64,000 nt of DNA. Source: Kutzneria kofuensis (lineage in GTDB: Bacteria; Actinomycetota; Actinomycetes; Mycobacteriales; Pseudonocardiaceae). Under the pieces are notes generated by a model, which saw only the letters and a program-made list of their open reading frames with translations, did not search any database and was not told the DNA's origin. The DNA is taken from positions 6,760,038 to 6,824,037 of the forward strand of contig NZ_JACHIR010000001.1 of NCBI RefSeq assembly GCF_014203355.1. Direction: 5' to 3'. The first letter of the stretch is position 1. Every line of letters starts with the position of its first letter. Below are positions 1-12,300 of the stretch, piece after piece. The position numbers and the translations under genes are program-made.

Positions 1-2
1 TC

Positions 3-239
3 AGTAAGGGCCAGCAGAAGTTCGCCGACCGCATGACCCGCACCTCGATCAGCGAGTCCGTGGTGGGCAACGCGATCTACGAGGTCTACACGCTGGCCGC
101 GCCGCCGTCGCGCGCGGCCACCCTGCCGGTGCTGCTGGCCACGCTGCGCGGCCCGCGCAAGCCCCAGCTCACCGCCGAGCAGGCGATCGCGCAGTTCCCG
201 GAGCTGGCGGCGCTGCGCCGCACCAGGATTAGCAGTTGA
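3..239 (+). CDS. C-terminal fragment of an unidentified protein
   Basis: The frame is open from the left edge and stops with TGA at 237-239. About 78 C-terminal residues are visible, so the gene begins outside the window. The fragment is rich in Ala, Leu and Arg, ends in a charged tail (LRRTRISS), and shows no membrane segment or catalytic motif. A strong terminator follows 10 bases after the stop, which separates this gene transcriptionally from the PKS genes. I do not recognise the family. The codon pattern is typical high-G+C coding sequence, so it is probably real rather than chance. An internal ATG at 33 would give a free-standing 68-residue ORF, but the frame upstream of it stays open and in the same codon style, so a truncated larger gene is more likely. 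Confidence 0.55.
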   Translation, partial: SKGQQKFADRMTRTSISESVVGNAIYEVYTLAAPPSRAATLPVLLATLRGPRKPQLTAEQAIAQFPELAALRRTRISS

Positions 240-249
240 CCTAGTGAGG

Positions 250-290
250 CCGCACCCGATGCGCGAGATAATGGCATCGGGTGCGGTTTT
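250..290 (+). terminator. Rho-independent terminator after the left-edge gene
   Basis: A perfect 13-bp inverted repeat (CCGCACCCGATGC at 250-262 and its complement at 274-286) encloses an 11-base loop and is followed by TTTT. It sits 10 bases downstream of the left-edge gene's stop codon and about 60 bases upstream of the first PKS gene, so it probably insulates the PKS operon. Confidence 0.85.
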
Positions 291-333
291 CCCTTGTGTG
301 TGAACGAAACCGCTGATGTTCTCCGATCGAGCA

Positions 334-340
334 GATGAGG
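334..340 (+). promoter_or_regulatory. Ribosome binding site that decides the PKS-A start
   Basis: GATGAGG lies nine bases upstream of GTG 350. It overlaps the alternative ATG at 335, which itself has no purine-rich site at a suitable distance. This favours GTG 350. Confidence 0.55.
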
Positions 341-349
341 TGGCGTGAG

Positions 350-3300
350 GTGTCCAACGAGGAGAAGCTTCTCGACTACCTCAAGCGAGCGACGTCCGAT
401 CTGCGGGAGACCCGCAAGCGGCTGGCCGACGCCGAGCGGCGCGAGCAGGAGCCGATCGCGATCATCAGCATGGGCTGCCGCTACCCGGGCGGCGTGGCCT
501 CCCCGGAGGACCTGTGGCGGCTGGTGCTCGACGGCGTGGACACCGTCGGACCCATGCCCACGGACCGGTTCTGGGACCTGGACGCCAGCTACGACCCCAC
601 CCCCGGTGTCCCCGGCAAGATCTACTCCAAGGATGGCTCCTTCCTCGACGACGCGGCCGGCTTCGACGCGGAGCTGTTCCGGATCAGCCCTCGCGAGGCC
701 GCCGAGATGGACCCGCAGCAGCGGCTGCTGCTGGAGACCTCGTGGGAAGCGCTGGAGCGGGCCGGCATCGATCCCTTGTCGCTGAAGGGAAGCCGCACCG
801 GCGTCTTCGCCGGAGTCATGTACCACGACTACGGAGCCGGCACGAGCGACGGCAGCATGGTCTCCGGCCGCGTCTCGTACACCCTGGGTCTGGAGGGCCC
901 GGCGGTCACTGTGGACACTGCCTGCTCGTCCTCGCTCGTCGCGCTGCACCAGGCGATTCGGGCGCTGCGAGCTGGTGAGTGCACGCTGGCTCTGGCCGGC
1001 GGTGTGACCGTGATGGCCACGTTGGAGACGTTCGTCGAGTTCTCGCGCCAGCGCGGACTTTCGCCGACCGGACGGTGCCGCGCCTTCGCCGACGCGGCCG
1101 ACGGCGTCGGTTGGGGCGAGGGCGCCGGTGTGCTGCTGCTGGCGCGGCTGTCCGAGGCCCAGCGGCTGGGACACCAGGTGCTGGCGGTGATTCGCGGCAG
1201 CGCTGTCAACCAGGACGGCGCGTCGAACGGCATCACCGCGCCGAACGGCCCGTCGCAGCGGCGGGTGATCCGGCAGGCGCTGGCCTCGGCCGGCCTCGCA
1301 CCGTCCGATGTGGACGCCGTCGAGGCGCACGGCACCGGTACCACGCTGGGCGATCCCATTGAGGCGCAAGCCTTGTTGGCGACCTACGGCCAGGATCGGG
1401 ATGAGCCGCTGTGGCTCGGATCCGTGAAGTCGAATATGGGGCACACGCAGGCGGCCGCCGGCGTCGCCGGGATCATCAAGATGGTGATGGCGATCCGGCA
1501 CGGCGCGCTGCCGAAGACTCTGCACGTGGACTCGCCGAGTTCGCACGTCGACTGGACTGCGGGCGCGGTTGAGCTGTTGACGGAGTCCCGGCCGTGGCCC
1601 GCGGTGGAGCGCCCGCGTCGTGCGGGCGTCTCCTCCTTCGGCATCAGCGGCACCAACGCGCACGTGATCATCGAGCAGGCTCCGCCCGTGGAGGCCGTCG
1701 AGCGCTCGGTCACGCAGCGCCCGGTGCCGTGGATCATCTCCGGTAAGACCGCGCCGGCACTGGCGGAGCAGGCTTCGCGGCTGTCCTCTGTGGAGGGCGT
1801 TGAGCCGTTGGACGTCGCGTACACGCTGGCGACCGGCCGTGCCGCGATGGAGCAGCGGGCAGTGGTCGTCGGCGAGACGCTGGACGAGCTGGTGTCCGGA
1901 CTTGCCGGAGTGGCCGGGGTGACGGCCGACGCGGGGAAGACCGCGTTCCTGTTCACCGGTCAGGGTGCGCAGCAGGTGGGGATGGGCCGCGAGCTCTACG
2001 AGAAGTTCCCGGTGTTCGCCGAGGCGTGGGATGCCGCCATCGATCCGGCGGTGGCCGCCATCGCCTGGTCGGCTGACCAGGAAGCCTTGAACCAGACCGG
2101 AAATGCCCAGCCTGCGTTGTTCGCGTTCGAGGTGGCGCTGTTCCGGCTGTTGGAGTCGTGGGGTGTCAGGCCGGACTTCGTGGCCGGCCACTCGGTCGGC
2201 GAGATCGCGGCGGCGCATGTCGCCGGTGTGTTGTCGCTGGAGGATGCGCGGAAGTTGGTGTCCGCCAGGGGGCGGTTGATGCAGGCGCTGCCGGCGGGTG
2301 GCGCGATGGTGGCCCTGCAGGCCGCCGAGGACGAGGTGCGGCTGCGGGCGGGTGTGGGCATCGCGGCGGTGAACGGCCCGGAGTCGGTGGTGATCTCCGG
2401 TGATGAAGCGGCCGTGTTGGAGATCAAGGCGGAGTTCGAGGCGTTGGGGCGCAAGACGTCACGGTTGAAGGTGTCGCATGCGTTCCATTCGCCGTTGATG
2501 GAGCCGATGCTGGCGGAGTTCCGGAGCGTCGTCGGTGGCCTGACTTTCGGTGAGCCCTCGCTGGGAGTTGTCACGACGTCGGCCGGTGGTGGGCAGTGGA
2601 ACGAGCCGGAGTACTGGGTCGGGCATGTGCGCGAGGCGGTTCGGTTCGCGGATGCGGTGGTCGGGCTCACGGCGGCGGGTGTCACGCGGTTCGTGGAGGT
2701 CGGGCCCGACGGGGTGCTGACGGGGGTGGCCGCGAACTGCGTCGAGGACGCGGTTGTTGTTGCCACGCAACGGCGTGGGCGTGGTCAGGAGCGGGAACTC
2801 GTCGTGGGCGTCGCGCAGGCGTGGGCTCATGGCGTGCCGGTGGACTGGGAGGCGTTCTTCGCCGGTCGTGACGCCCGGCGGGCCGACCTGCCGACGTATG
2901 CCTTCCAGCACCAGCGGTTCTGGGTGAACTCGGTCTGGACGCAGGGGGCGGACCTGGGCTCGGCCGGTCTGGCGCCGGTCGAGCATCCGCTGCTGGGCGC
3001 GGTGGTCGCCGCGCCCGAGGGCGACGGTGTGGTGCTGACCGGCCGGCTGTCCACGCAGACCCAGCCGTGGCTGGCTGATCACGACGTGCTGGGCACGGTG
3101 TTGTTGCCCGGCACGGCCTTCGTGGAGCTGGCCGTTCAGGCCGGTGATCACGTCGGTTGTGACGTGGTGGAGGAGCTGACCCTGGAGGCGCCGCTGGTGC
3201 TGCCCGAGCGGGGCGGCGTGGTGATCCAGGTGGTGGTGGGCGGTGCCGACGCGGACGGCGCTCGCCCGGTGAGCGTGTACTCGCGGATGGAGGATGCTGT

Positions 3301-6300
3301 CAACGGTGAGTCCGGGCTGCCGTGGACCCGGCATGCTGTCGGCACTCTGACCGTGGGTGCCCCGGTCCCGGTTGTGGAACTGGCCGAATGGCCGCCGGCC
3401 GGCGCGTCCCGCGTCGACATCGACGGTGCGTACGACCAGCTCCTCGACCGTGGTTACGCCTACGGCCCGGTGTTCCAGGGCCTGAAGGCGGTGTGGCGGC
3501 GCGGCGACGAGATGTTCGCTGAGGTGGCGCTGCCGGAGGGCGCCGGGGCGGAGCGGTTCGGGTTGCACCCGGCGCTGCTCGACTCGGCGATGCACGGCGA
3601 GCTGTTGGGTGACGGCGAGACGCACCTGCCGTTCGCGTGGAGCGGCGTCTCGCTGCACGCCTCCGGGGCGTCGGCGCTGCGGGTGCGGATGGCCCCGGTG
3701 GGCAACGACCGGCATTCCCTCGCCGTCGCCGACCTGACCGGCCAGCCGGTGCTGACGGTGGCGTCCCTGGCCTCCCGGCCGGTTACGCCCGCGCAGCTGT
3801 CGTCCGCGGCGCCGCTGTTCCAGCTGGCCTGGCAACCCGCGAGCTCGACCTCCCCAGAATCCGGCCCTGCGGAGGGCGATCTCGTCGTCGAGCACGTCGC
3901 GTCGGCTGAGGGCGACGTGCTCGACGGCGTCCGCTCGGTCGCTTCCGCTGTGCTGGAGCGGATCCGTTCGGCACTGTCGGGGGACTCCCAGGTCGCCTTT
4001 GTCACGCGCGGCGCGGTTTCCGTCAGCGGCGAGGACATCGACCTGGCGGTGGCCCCGGTGTGGGGTCTGGTGCGGGCCGCGCAGGCGGAGAACCCCGGCC
4101 GTTTTGTCCTGGTGGACACCGATTCCGATGATGTGTCGGCGGCCCTGGCGCTCGGCGAGCCCGAGGTGGCGGTGCGCGGCGGCGCGGTGTTCGTTCCCCG
4201 GCTGGCCCGCGTGGCCGGCACCGCGTCGATTGACTCTGGGGCAGCCGACGGCACGGTCCTGGTCACCGGCGGCACGGGCGGCCTCGGTGCGCTGTTCGCC
4301 CGGCATCTGGTGGCGGAGCGGGGTTTCCGCAGCTTGGTGCTGACCAGTCGGCGTGGCATCGAGGCAGCCGGAGCAGCCGCGTTGAAGGCGGAGCTGGAGG
4401 CCCTCGGCGCGACGGTGACCGTCGCTGCCTGCGACGTGTCCGATCGGGACGCTTTGGCCTTCCTGCTGGAGGGCATTTCCGATCTGAAGGGCGTGGTGCA
4501 CGCGGCCGGAATCGCGGAGAACGGCCTCGTCGAGGCCGTCACCGCGGACGAGCTGGACGCCGTGCTGCGGCCCAAGGCCGACGCCGCCTGGTACCTGCAC
4601 GAACTCACCCGTGGCCTGGACCTGTTCGTGTTGATCTCCTCGGCCGGCGGGCTGCTGCTCGCCGCCGGACAGGCCAGCTACGCCGCCGCGAACGTGTTCC
4701 TGGACGCCCTGGCGCAGCACCGGCGTTCGCTCGGGCTGCCGGCCACCTCGTTGGCGTACGGGCTGTGGGGAGTCGGGGCCGGTCTGGGCGCGGAGCTCGG
4801 CGAGGTCGACCTGGAGCGGATGCGCAAGTCCGGCCTGCCGGCGCTGTCCGCCGCCGAGGGGCTGTCGCTGTTCGACGCGGCCCTCGACTCCGGCGAGGCG
4901 AACCTGGTGCCGGTGAAGCTGGACCTCGGCACGCTGCGCACCCGCGAGGTGCCGCACGTGCTGCGCGGCCTGGTTCGCGTGCCGCAGCGACAGACGGCCA
5001 AGAGCGGTGTTGCTTCCGGAAACTCGTTGGCGGACCGGCTTTCCGGGCTCGGCGACGAGGAACGCGACGCGCAGTTGCTGGATCTCGTGCGCAAGCATGT
5101 TGCCGCGGTGCTCGGACACGCGTCCACCGACGCGATCGAGCCGGACCGCGCGTTCCAGGAGCTGGGCTTCGATTCCCTCGCCTCGGTCGAGCTTCGGAAC
5201 CTGCTCGGCGGCGACACCGGACTCCGGCTGCCGGCGACGCTCGTGTTCGACTACCCGACGTCCCGCGCGGTCGCCGAGTACCTGCGCGAGAAGGTCGGCG
5301 GCGCCGGCAAGGCGGTCGCCGCGGTGCGGGCGCTGCCGTCGCTCGACGACGACCCGATCGTCATCGTCGGCATGGCCTGCCACTACCCGGGCGGCGTGAA
5401 CTCGCCGGAGGACCTGTGGCGGCTGGTCGCCGACGGCATCGACACTGTCGGTCCTTTCCCCACCAACCGCGGCTGGGACCTGGCCAACCTGTTCGACCCG
5501 GAGCCGGGCAAGCCCAACAAGTCGTACACCCGGGACGGCGGTTTCCTTTACGACGCCGCCGAGTTCGACGCCGACTTCTTCGGCATCAGCCCGCGTGAGG
5601 CCGTGCTGATGGACCCGCAGCAGCGGTTGCTGCTGGAGACGGCGTGGGAGGCGTTCGAGCGGGCCGGCATCGATCCCCGGTCGCTCAAGGGTTCTTCGAC
5701 CGGTGTCTTCGCCGGCATGATGTACCACGACTACGCCCTGAACAGCGCTTCCGGCTCCATCGCCTCGGGTCGTGTCTCGTACAGCTTCGGCTTCGAAGGG
5801 CCATCGGTCACCGTGGACACGGCGTGCTCGTCGTCGCTGGTGGCGCTGCACTTGGCGATTCAGGCGCTGCGGTCGGGGGAGTGCTCGCTGGCACTGGCCG
5901 GTGGCGTGGCCGTGATGGCGACGCCGGAGGCAATCGTCGACTTCTCCGAGCAGCGCGGACTTTCCGTCGACGGCCGCTGTAAGTCCTTTGCCGGGGCGGC
6001 GGACGGCACCGGCTGGTCCGAGGGCGTCGGTCTGATTCTGGTCGAGCGCAAGTCCGACGCCGAGCGGCTCGGGCACCCCATCGTCGCCGTTATCCGGGGT
6101 TCCGCCGTCAACCAGGATGGCGCCTCCAACGGCCTGACTGCCCCCAACGGTCCGGCGCAGCAGCGGGTGATCCGGCAGGCGCTGGCCAACGCCGGTCTCG
6201 ACACGTCCGATGTGGACACGGTGGAGGCGCACGGCACCGGCACCAAGCTCGGCGACCCCATCGAGGCGCAGGCGCTGCTCGCGACCTACGGCCAGGACCG

Positions 6301-9300
6301 GTCGGAGCCGCTGTGGCTGGGGTCGATCAAGTCGAATCTTGGCCACACTCAGGCTGCCGCCGGTGTCGCCGGCATCATCAAGATGGTCATGGCGATGCGG
6401 CACGGCGTGCTGCCCAAGACCTTGCACGTGGACGAGCCGACGCCGCAGGTCGACTGGTCCGCCGGCAACGTTCAGCTGCTGACCGAATCCCGGCCGTGGC
6501 CGGCGGTGGACCGCCCGCGCCGGGCCGCCATCTCGTCGTTCGGGTTGAGCGGCACCAATGCGCACGTGATCATCGAGCAGGTGGTTCAGCCCGAGCCGGA
6601 ACCGGTCGAGTCTTCGCGGATCATGCCGCTGTTGGTGTCGGGCAAGACCCCGGACGCCCTCGCCGCCCAAATCACTCAGCTGTCCACTGTGGATGCTCCA
6701 CTGGTCGACATGGCGTACACGCTGGCAACGGATCGGGTCGCTTTCGAGCACCGGGCCTTCGCGCTGGATCGGGACAACTTTGTCTCCTCGGCGGTGAAGC
6801 CCGGAAAGACGGCGTTCTTGTTCACCGGCCAGGGTTCGCAGCGTGTCGGCATGGGTCGTGAGCTGTACCAGAAGTTCCCGGTGTTCGCGGCGGCGTGGGA
6901 TGCGGCTGTCGACTCTGACGCCGCTTGGGGCTCCGATCAGGATGCCCTGAACCAGACCGGCAACGCCCAGCCGGCGCTCTTCGCCTTCGAAGTTGCACTG
7001 TACCGGCTAGTTCAGTCCTGGGGGATGGAACCGGACTTCGTGGCCGGCCACTCGGTCGGCGAGATCGCGGCGGCGCACATCGCCGGAGTTCTTTCGCTGG
7101 AGGATGCCCGGAAGTTGGTCAGTGCCCGGGGGCGGCTCATGCAGGCCCTCCCGGCCGGTGGCGCGATGGTGGCGATCCAGGCCACCGAGGACGAGATCAC
7201 CCTGCGCGAGGGCGTTGGCATCGCCGCGGTGAACGGCCCGCGGTCCGTGGTGATCTCCGGTGTCGAAGAGGCCGTTGTGGCCATCCAGGCCGAGTTCGAG
7301 GCCCGCGGCCGGAAGACTTCGCGGCTGAAGGTGTCGCACGCCTTCCACTCGCCGCTGATGGAGCCGATGCTGGACGAATTCCGAGCAGTGGTCTCCACCT
7401 TGACCTTCGCTCAGCCTTCGATCCCGGTCGTGACCACCTCGGCCGGCGGTGGTGAGTGGTCCCAGCCGGAGTACTGGGTCAACCACGTGCGCGAGGCCGT
7501 GCGCTTCGCCGATGCGATCACCTCGCTTCATGGGCAGGGCGTCACCAAGTTCGTGGAGGTGGGTCCGGACGGTGTGCTGGCGGGCATGGGGGCGAACTGC
7601 GTCGAGGACGCGGTGTTCGTGGCCACGCAGCGCCGGGACCGTGACCAGGAGCGCGAACTGGTCGCTGGCATCGCACAGGCTTGGGCGCACGGCGTGACCG
7701 TGGACTGGGCGAAGTTCTTCGCCGGCACCGGTGCTCGCCGCACCGACCTCCCGACGTACGCCTTCCAGCGCCAGACGTTCTGGCTGACCTCGGCCAGAGG
7801 CGGCGATGTGACGTCGGTGGGCCAGGTGGCGGTGGAGCACCCGTTGCTCGGCGCGGCGGTGGCGTCGGCGGAGACGGACGGTGTGGTGCTGACCGGCCGG
7901 CTGTCGGTGGAAACGCAGCCGTGGCTGGCGGATCACGACGTGCTCGGCTCGCTGTTGTTGCCGGGAACGGCCTTCGTGGAGCTCGCCTTGCAGGCCGGCG
8001 ATCACGTGGGTTGTGACGTGGTGCAGGAACTCACCCTCGAAGCCCCGCTGATCCTGCCGGAGCGCGACGGCGTGGCGGTGCAGGTGGTCGTCGACGAGGC
8101 CCGCAACGTCAGCATCTACTCCCGGGTCGACGACCTGCCCTGGACCCGGCACGCGACCGGCGTGCTCGGCACGGACGCCGGAACCGCCGACGACCTGGCG
8201 GAATGGCCGCCGCCCGGCGACGCCGTCGACCTCGATGGGGCGTACGAGAACCTGGCCGGCCAGGGCTACGTGTACGGGCCGATGTTCCAGGGACTGAAGG
8301 CGGTGTGGTGCGACGGCGACAACACGTACGCCGAGGTCGCGCTGCCGGAGGGCACCGACGCCGAGCGCTACGGCATCCACCCGGCGCTGCTCGACTCCGC
8401 CCTGCACGCCCAGCTCGTCGCCATCGAGGAGTCCGGCGACACGCAACTTCCGTTCGCCTGGAACGGCGTCACCCTGCACCGCGCCGGCGCTTCCGAGCTG
8501 CGCGTGCGGATCCGCCGCACCGGCGACGACTCGGCGTCCGTGCTGGTCACGGATCTGGCCGGCGACCCGATCCTGTCCGTCGAATCCCTGGTCTCGCGGG
8601 CGGTGTCGTCCGAGCAGCTCAGCGTCGACCGCAAGCACGACTCGCTGTTCCACGTCGTGTGGACCCCGGTTCCCGCCGCCGGCAACGAGGAGGCGGTCCG
8701 CGAGGACGTGCCCGCAAGCAAGGACGCCCTCGTACACGTGCTGAGCTGTGTGCAGTCCTGGCTCGCCGACGAGGCCAACGCCGACAACCGGCTCGTCTTC
8801 GTCACGCGCAACGCCGTCGACACCGACGACGTGGACCTCGACGTGGCGCCGGTGTGGGGCCTGGTCCGGTCGGCGATCTCCGAGAACCCCGGCCGATTCG
8901 GGCTGGTCGACGCCGACTCCGACGACGGCGTGGACGCGGCGATCGCCCTCGGCGAGCCGGAGGTCTCGGTGCGGGGCGGCGAACTCCGGGTGCCGCGCCT
9001 GGCCCGCGTCACGGAACTCAACGGCAGCACCGACTTCGGCGACACCGTGCTCGTCACCGGCGGTCTCACCGGCCTCGGCGCACTGTTCGCCAAGCACTTG
9101 GCCGCCACGGGGGTGGCCAACCTCGTGCTGACCAGCCGCCGCGGACCCGATACGCCGGGCGCGGCCGAGCTCACAGCCGAACTGGAGGCCCTCGGCGCAT
9201 CGGTGACGATCACCGCCTGCGATGTCGCCGACCGGGACGCCGTCGCCGAGCTGCTCAAGGGAATCCCGCAGCTGACCGGCGTGGTGCACGCGGCGGGTGT

Positions 9301-12300
9301 GCTCGACGACGGCGTGATCTCCGCGCTGGACGCCGAGCGGTTCGACCGGGTCTTCGCCCCGAAGGCGGAGGCCGCCCGTCACCTGCACGAACTCACCGGC
9401 GATCTCAAGGCGTTCGTGCTGTTCTCCTCGATCGCCGGCACGCTCGGCGGCACCGCGCAGGCCAACTACGCCGCCGCCAACGTCTTCCTCGACGCCCTCG
9501 CCCAGCACCGCCGGGCCAACGGACAGCCGGCGGTGTCGCTGGCGTGGGGCCCGTGGGCGCAGGTCGGCGGCATGGCCGACCGCCTCACCGATGCCGATCT
9601 CCAACGCCTGGAGCGGGCCGGCATGCCGGCCCTGCTGCCGGACGAGGGCGTCGCGCTGTTCGACCTGGCGCTGAAGGCCGACGTCGCGGCGCTGGCGCCG
9701 ATCCGCCTCGATCTCAGCACCCTCCGTGCGCAGGCCGCCTCGCAACCGCCGATGCTGCACGGCCTGGTGCGCGTGCCGTCGCGGCCGACGAAGCGTTCCG
9801 GCGGCTCGTCGCTGGAGCGACGGCTCGCCGGGCTCGACGCGGGGGAGCGGGAGCGGCTGCTGGTTTCCTTGGTACGCAAGCATGTCGCCGCCGTCCTCGG
9901 GCACGCCTCGGTGGACGCCGTCGACCCCGACCGGGCGTTCAACGAGCTCGGCTTCGACTCGCTGTCGGCGGTCGAGCTGCGCAACCAGCTCGGCGCGGAG
10001 ACCGGCCTGCGCCTGCCGGCCACGCTGGTCTTCGACTACCCGACGACCCGCGCGGTCGCCGGGTACCTGGTCACCAGCTTCGCCGGCGCCACCAAGGCCG
10101 TGAAGACCCGGGCGAAGTCCACTTCGGACGAACCGATCGCCATCGTCGGCATGGCCTGCCACTACCCGGGCGGCGTGAACTCGCCGGATGACCTGTGGCA
10201 GCTGGTGTTCAACGGCGTCGACGCCGTCACCGACTTCCCGACCGACCGCGGCTGGGACACCGAGCGGATCTACGACCCGAGCGGCGAACGCCCTGGCAGC
10301 ACCTACACCAAGCGCGGCGCGTTCCTGCACGACGCAGGGCTGTTCGACCCGGGCTTCTTCGGCATCAGCCCGAACGAGGCGCTGGAGATGGACCCGCAGC
10401 AGCGGCTGCTGCTGGAGACGGCGTGGGAGGCGTTCGAGAGCGCCGGCATCGACCCGGGACCGTTGCGCGGCAGCGACACCGGCGTGTTCGCCGGCATGAT
10501 GTACCACGACTACAAGGTCAACAACAACACGGGTTCCATCGCCTCCGGCCGGGTTTCCTACACGTTCGGGTTTGAAGGACCGGCGGTCACCGTGGACACC
10601 GCGTGCTCGTCGTCGTTGGTGGCGCTGCACTGGGCGATCCAGGCGCTGCGCAGCGGCGAATGCTCGCTGGCATTGGCCGGTGGCGTGGCCGTGATGGCGA
10701 CGCCGGAGACGTTCGTCGAGTTCAGCAAGCAGCGCGGGCTTTCCCCGGACGGCCGCTGCAAGTCCTTCGCCGGCGCGACCGACGGCACCGGTTGGGGCGA
10801 GGGCGTCGGCCTGGTCCTGGTCGAGCGGCTGTCCGACGCCCGCCGCAACGGGCACAACGTCCTCGCCATCGTGAAGGGTTCCGCGATCAACCAGGACGGT
10901 GCCTCGAACGGCCTGACCGCGCCGAACGGTCCCGCGCAGCAGCGGGTGATCCAGCAGGCCCTGGCCAACGCCGGCCTGGCCGCCACCGATGTCGATGCCG
11001 TCGAGGCCCACGGCACCGGCACCACCCTGGGCGACCCCATCGAGGCGCAGGCCCTGCTGGCCACCTACGGTCAGGACCGGTCGGAACCGCTGTGGCTGGG
11101 TTCGATCAAGTCCAACATGGGCCACACCCAGTCCGCCGCCGGTGTCGCCGGGATCATCAAGATGATCATGGCCATGCGGCACGGAGTGCTGCCCAAGACC
11201 CTGCACGTGGATGTGCCGACCCCGCACGTGGACTGGACCGCCGGCAACATCGAACTGCTCACCGAGCCCCGGCCGTGGCCCGCTGTCGACCGTCCGCGCC
11301 GGGCCGGCATCTCGTCCTTCGGCATCAGCGGCACCAACGCCCACGTGATCATCGAGCAGGTCGTGCCCGAGGTCGCCGACCGGGAGATCCCGCCCCGCCC
11401 CGTGCCGGTGATCGTCTCCGCGAAGACCGCCGACGGCCTCAAGGCCCAGGCCGCCAGACTGTCCGCTGTGGATGGTGAGCCACTGGACGTGGCCTACTCC
11501 CTGGCCACGTTGCGAGCCCCGATGGAGCACCGGTCGGCCTTCGTGGCCGAGGACCGGGAAGGTCTGGCGCGAGGCTTGGCCAACGTCACCGACGTGATTG
11601 CGGGGCAGGGTCTGACGGCGTTCCTGTTCACGGGGCAGGGAGCGCAGCGGATCGGGATGGGCCGGGAGCTGTACGAGAAGTTCCCGGTGTTCGCGGAGGC
11701 GTGGGACGCGGCGATTGATCGTGAGCTGTCAGCCCTGATCTGGGGCTCTGACCAGGACCTTCTCAACCAGACCGGCAATGCCCAGCCCGCGTTGTTCGCG
11801 TTCGAAGTTGCACTGTACCGTCTAGTTCAGTCCTGGGGTGTGCGGCCGGACTTCGTGGCCGGTCATTCGGTCGGTGAGATCGCGGCTGCGCATGTGGCCG
11901 GGGTCCTCTCCCTCGAAGACGCCCGCACGTTGGTGTCCGCTCGCGGCCGTCTGATGCAGGCGCTGCCGGTCGGCGGTGCGATGGTGGCTCTGCAGGCCAG
12001 CGAGGATGAGGTCCAGCTCCGCGAGGGGGTGGGCATCGCGGCGGTCAATGGTCCGCAGTCGGTGGTGATCTCCGGCGACGAGGCCGCCGTGCTTGCTATC
12101 AAGGCGGAGTTCGAGGCGCGTGGTCGCAAAGCCACGCGGCTCAAGGTCTCGCATGCGTTCCACTCCCCGCTGATGGAGCCGATGCTGGACGAGTTCCGCA
12201 GCGTCGTCGCCGGGCTGACCTTCAACGGGCCGAAGATCCCGGCCGTGGTCACCTCGGCCGGGGGCGGGGAATGGTCCGAGCCGGAGTACTGGGTCGACCA

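Noticed and set aside
293-334. A promoter for PKS-A with TTGTGT at about 294 as a -35 box
   Set aside because: No -10 element follows at a suitable distance, so I do not call a promoter although one must lie near here.
5349-11370. Long near-identical direct repeats, considered as possible mobile elements or assembly duplications
   Set aside because: The repeat unit is the PKS module itself with domain boundaries in phase. No transposase, terminal inverted repeats or target duplications are visible.
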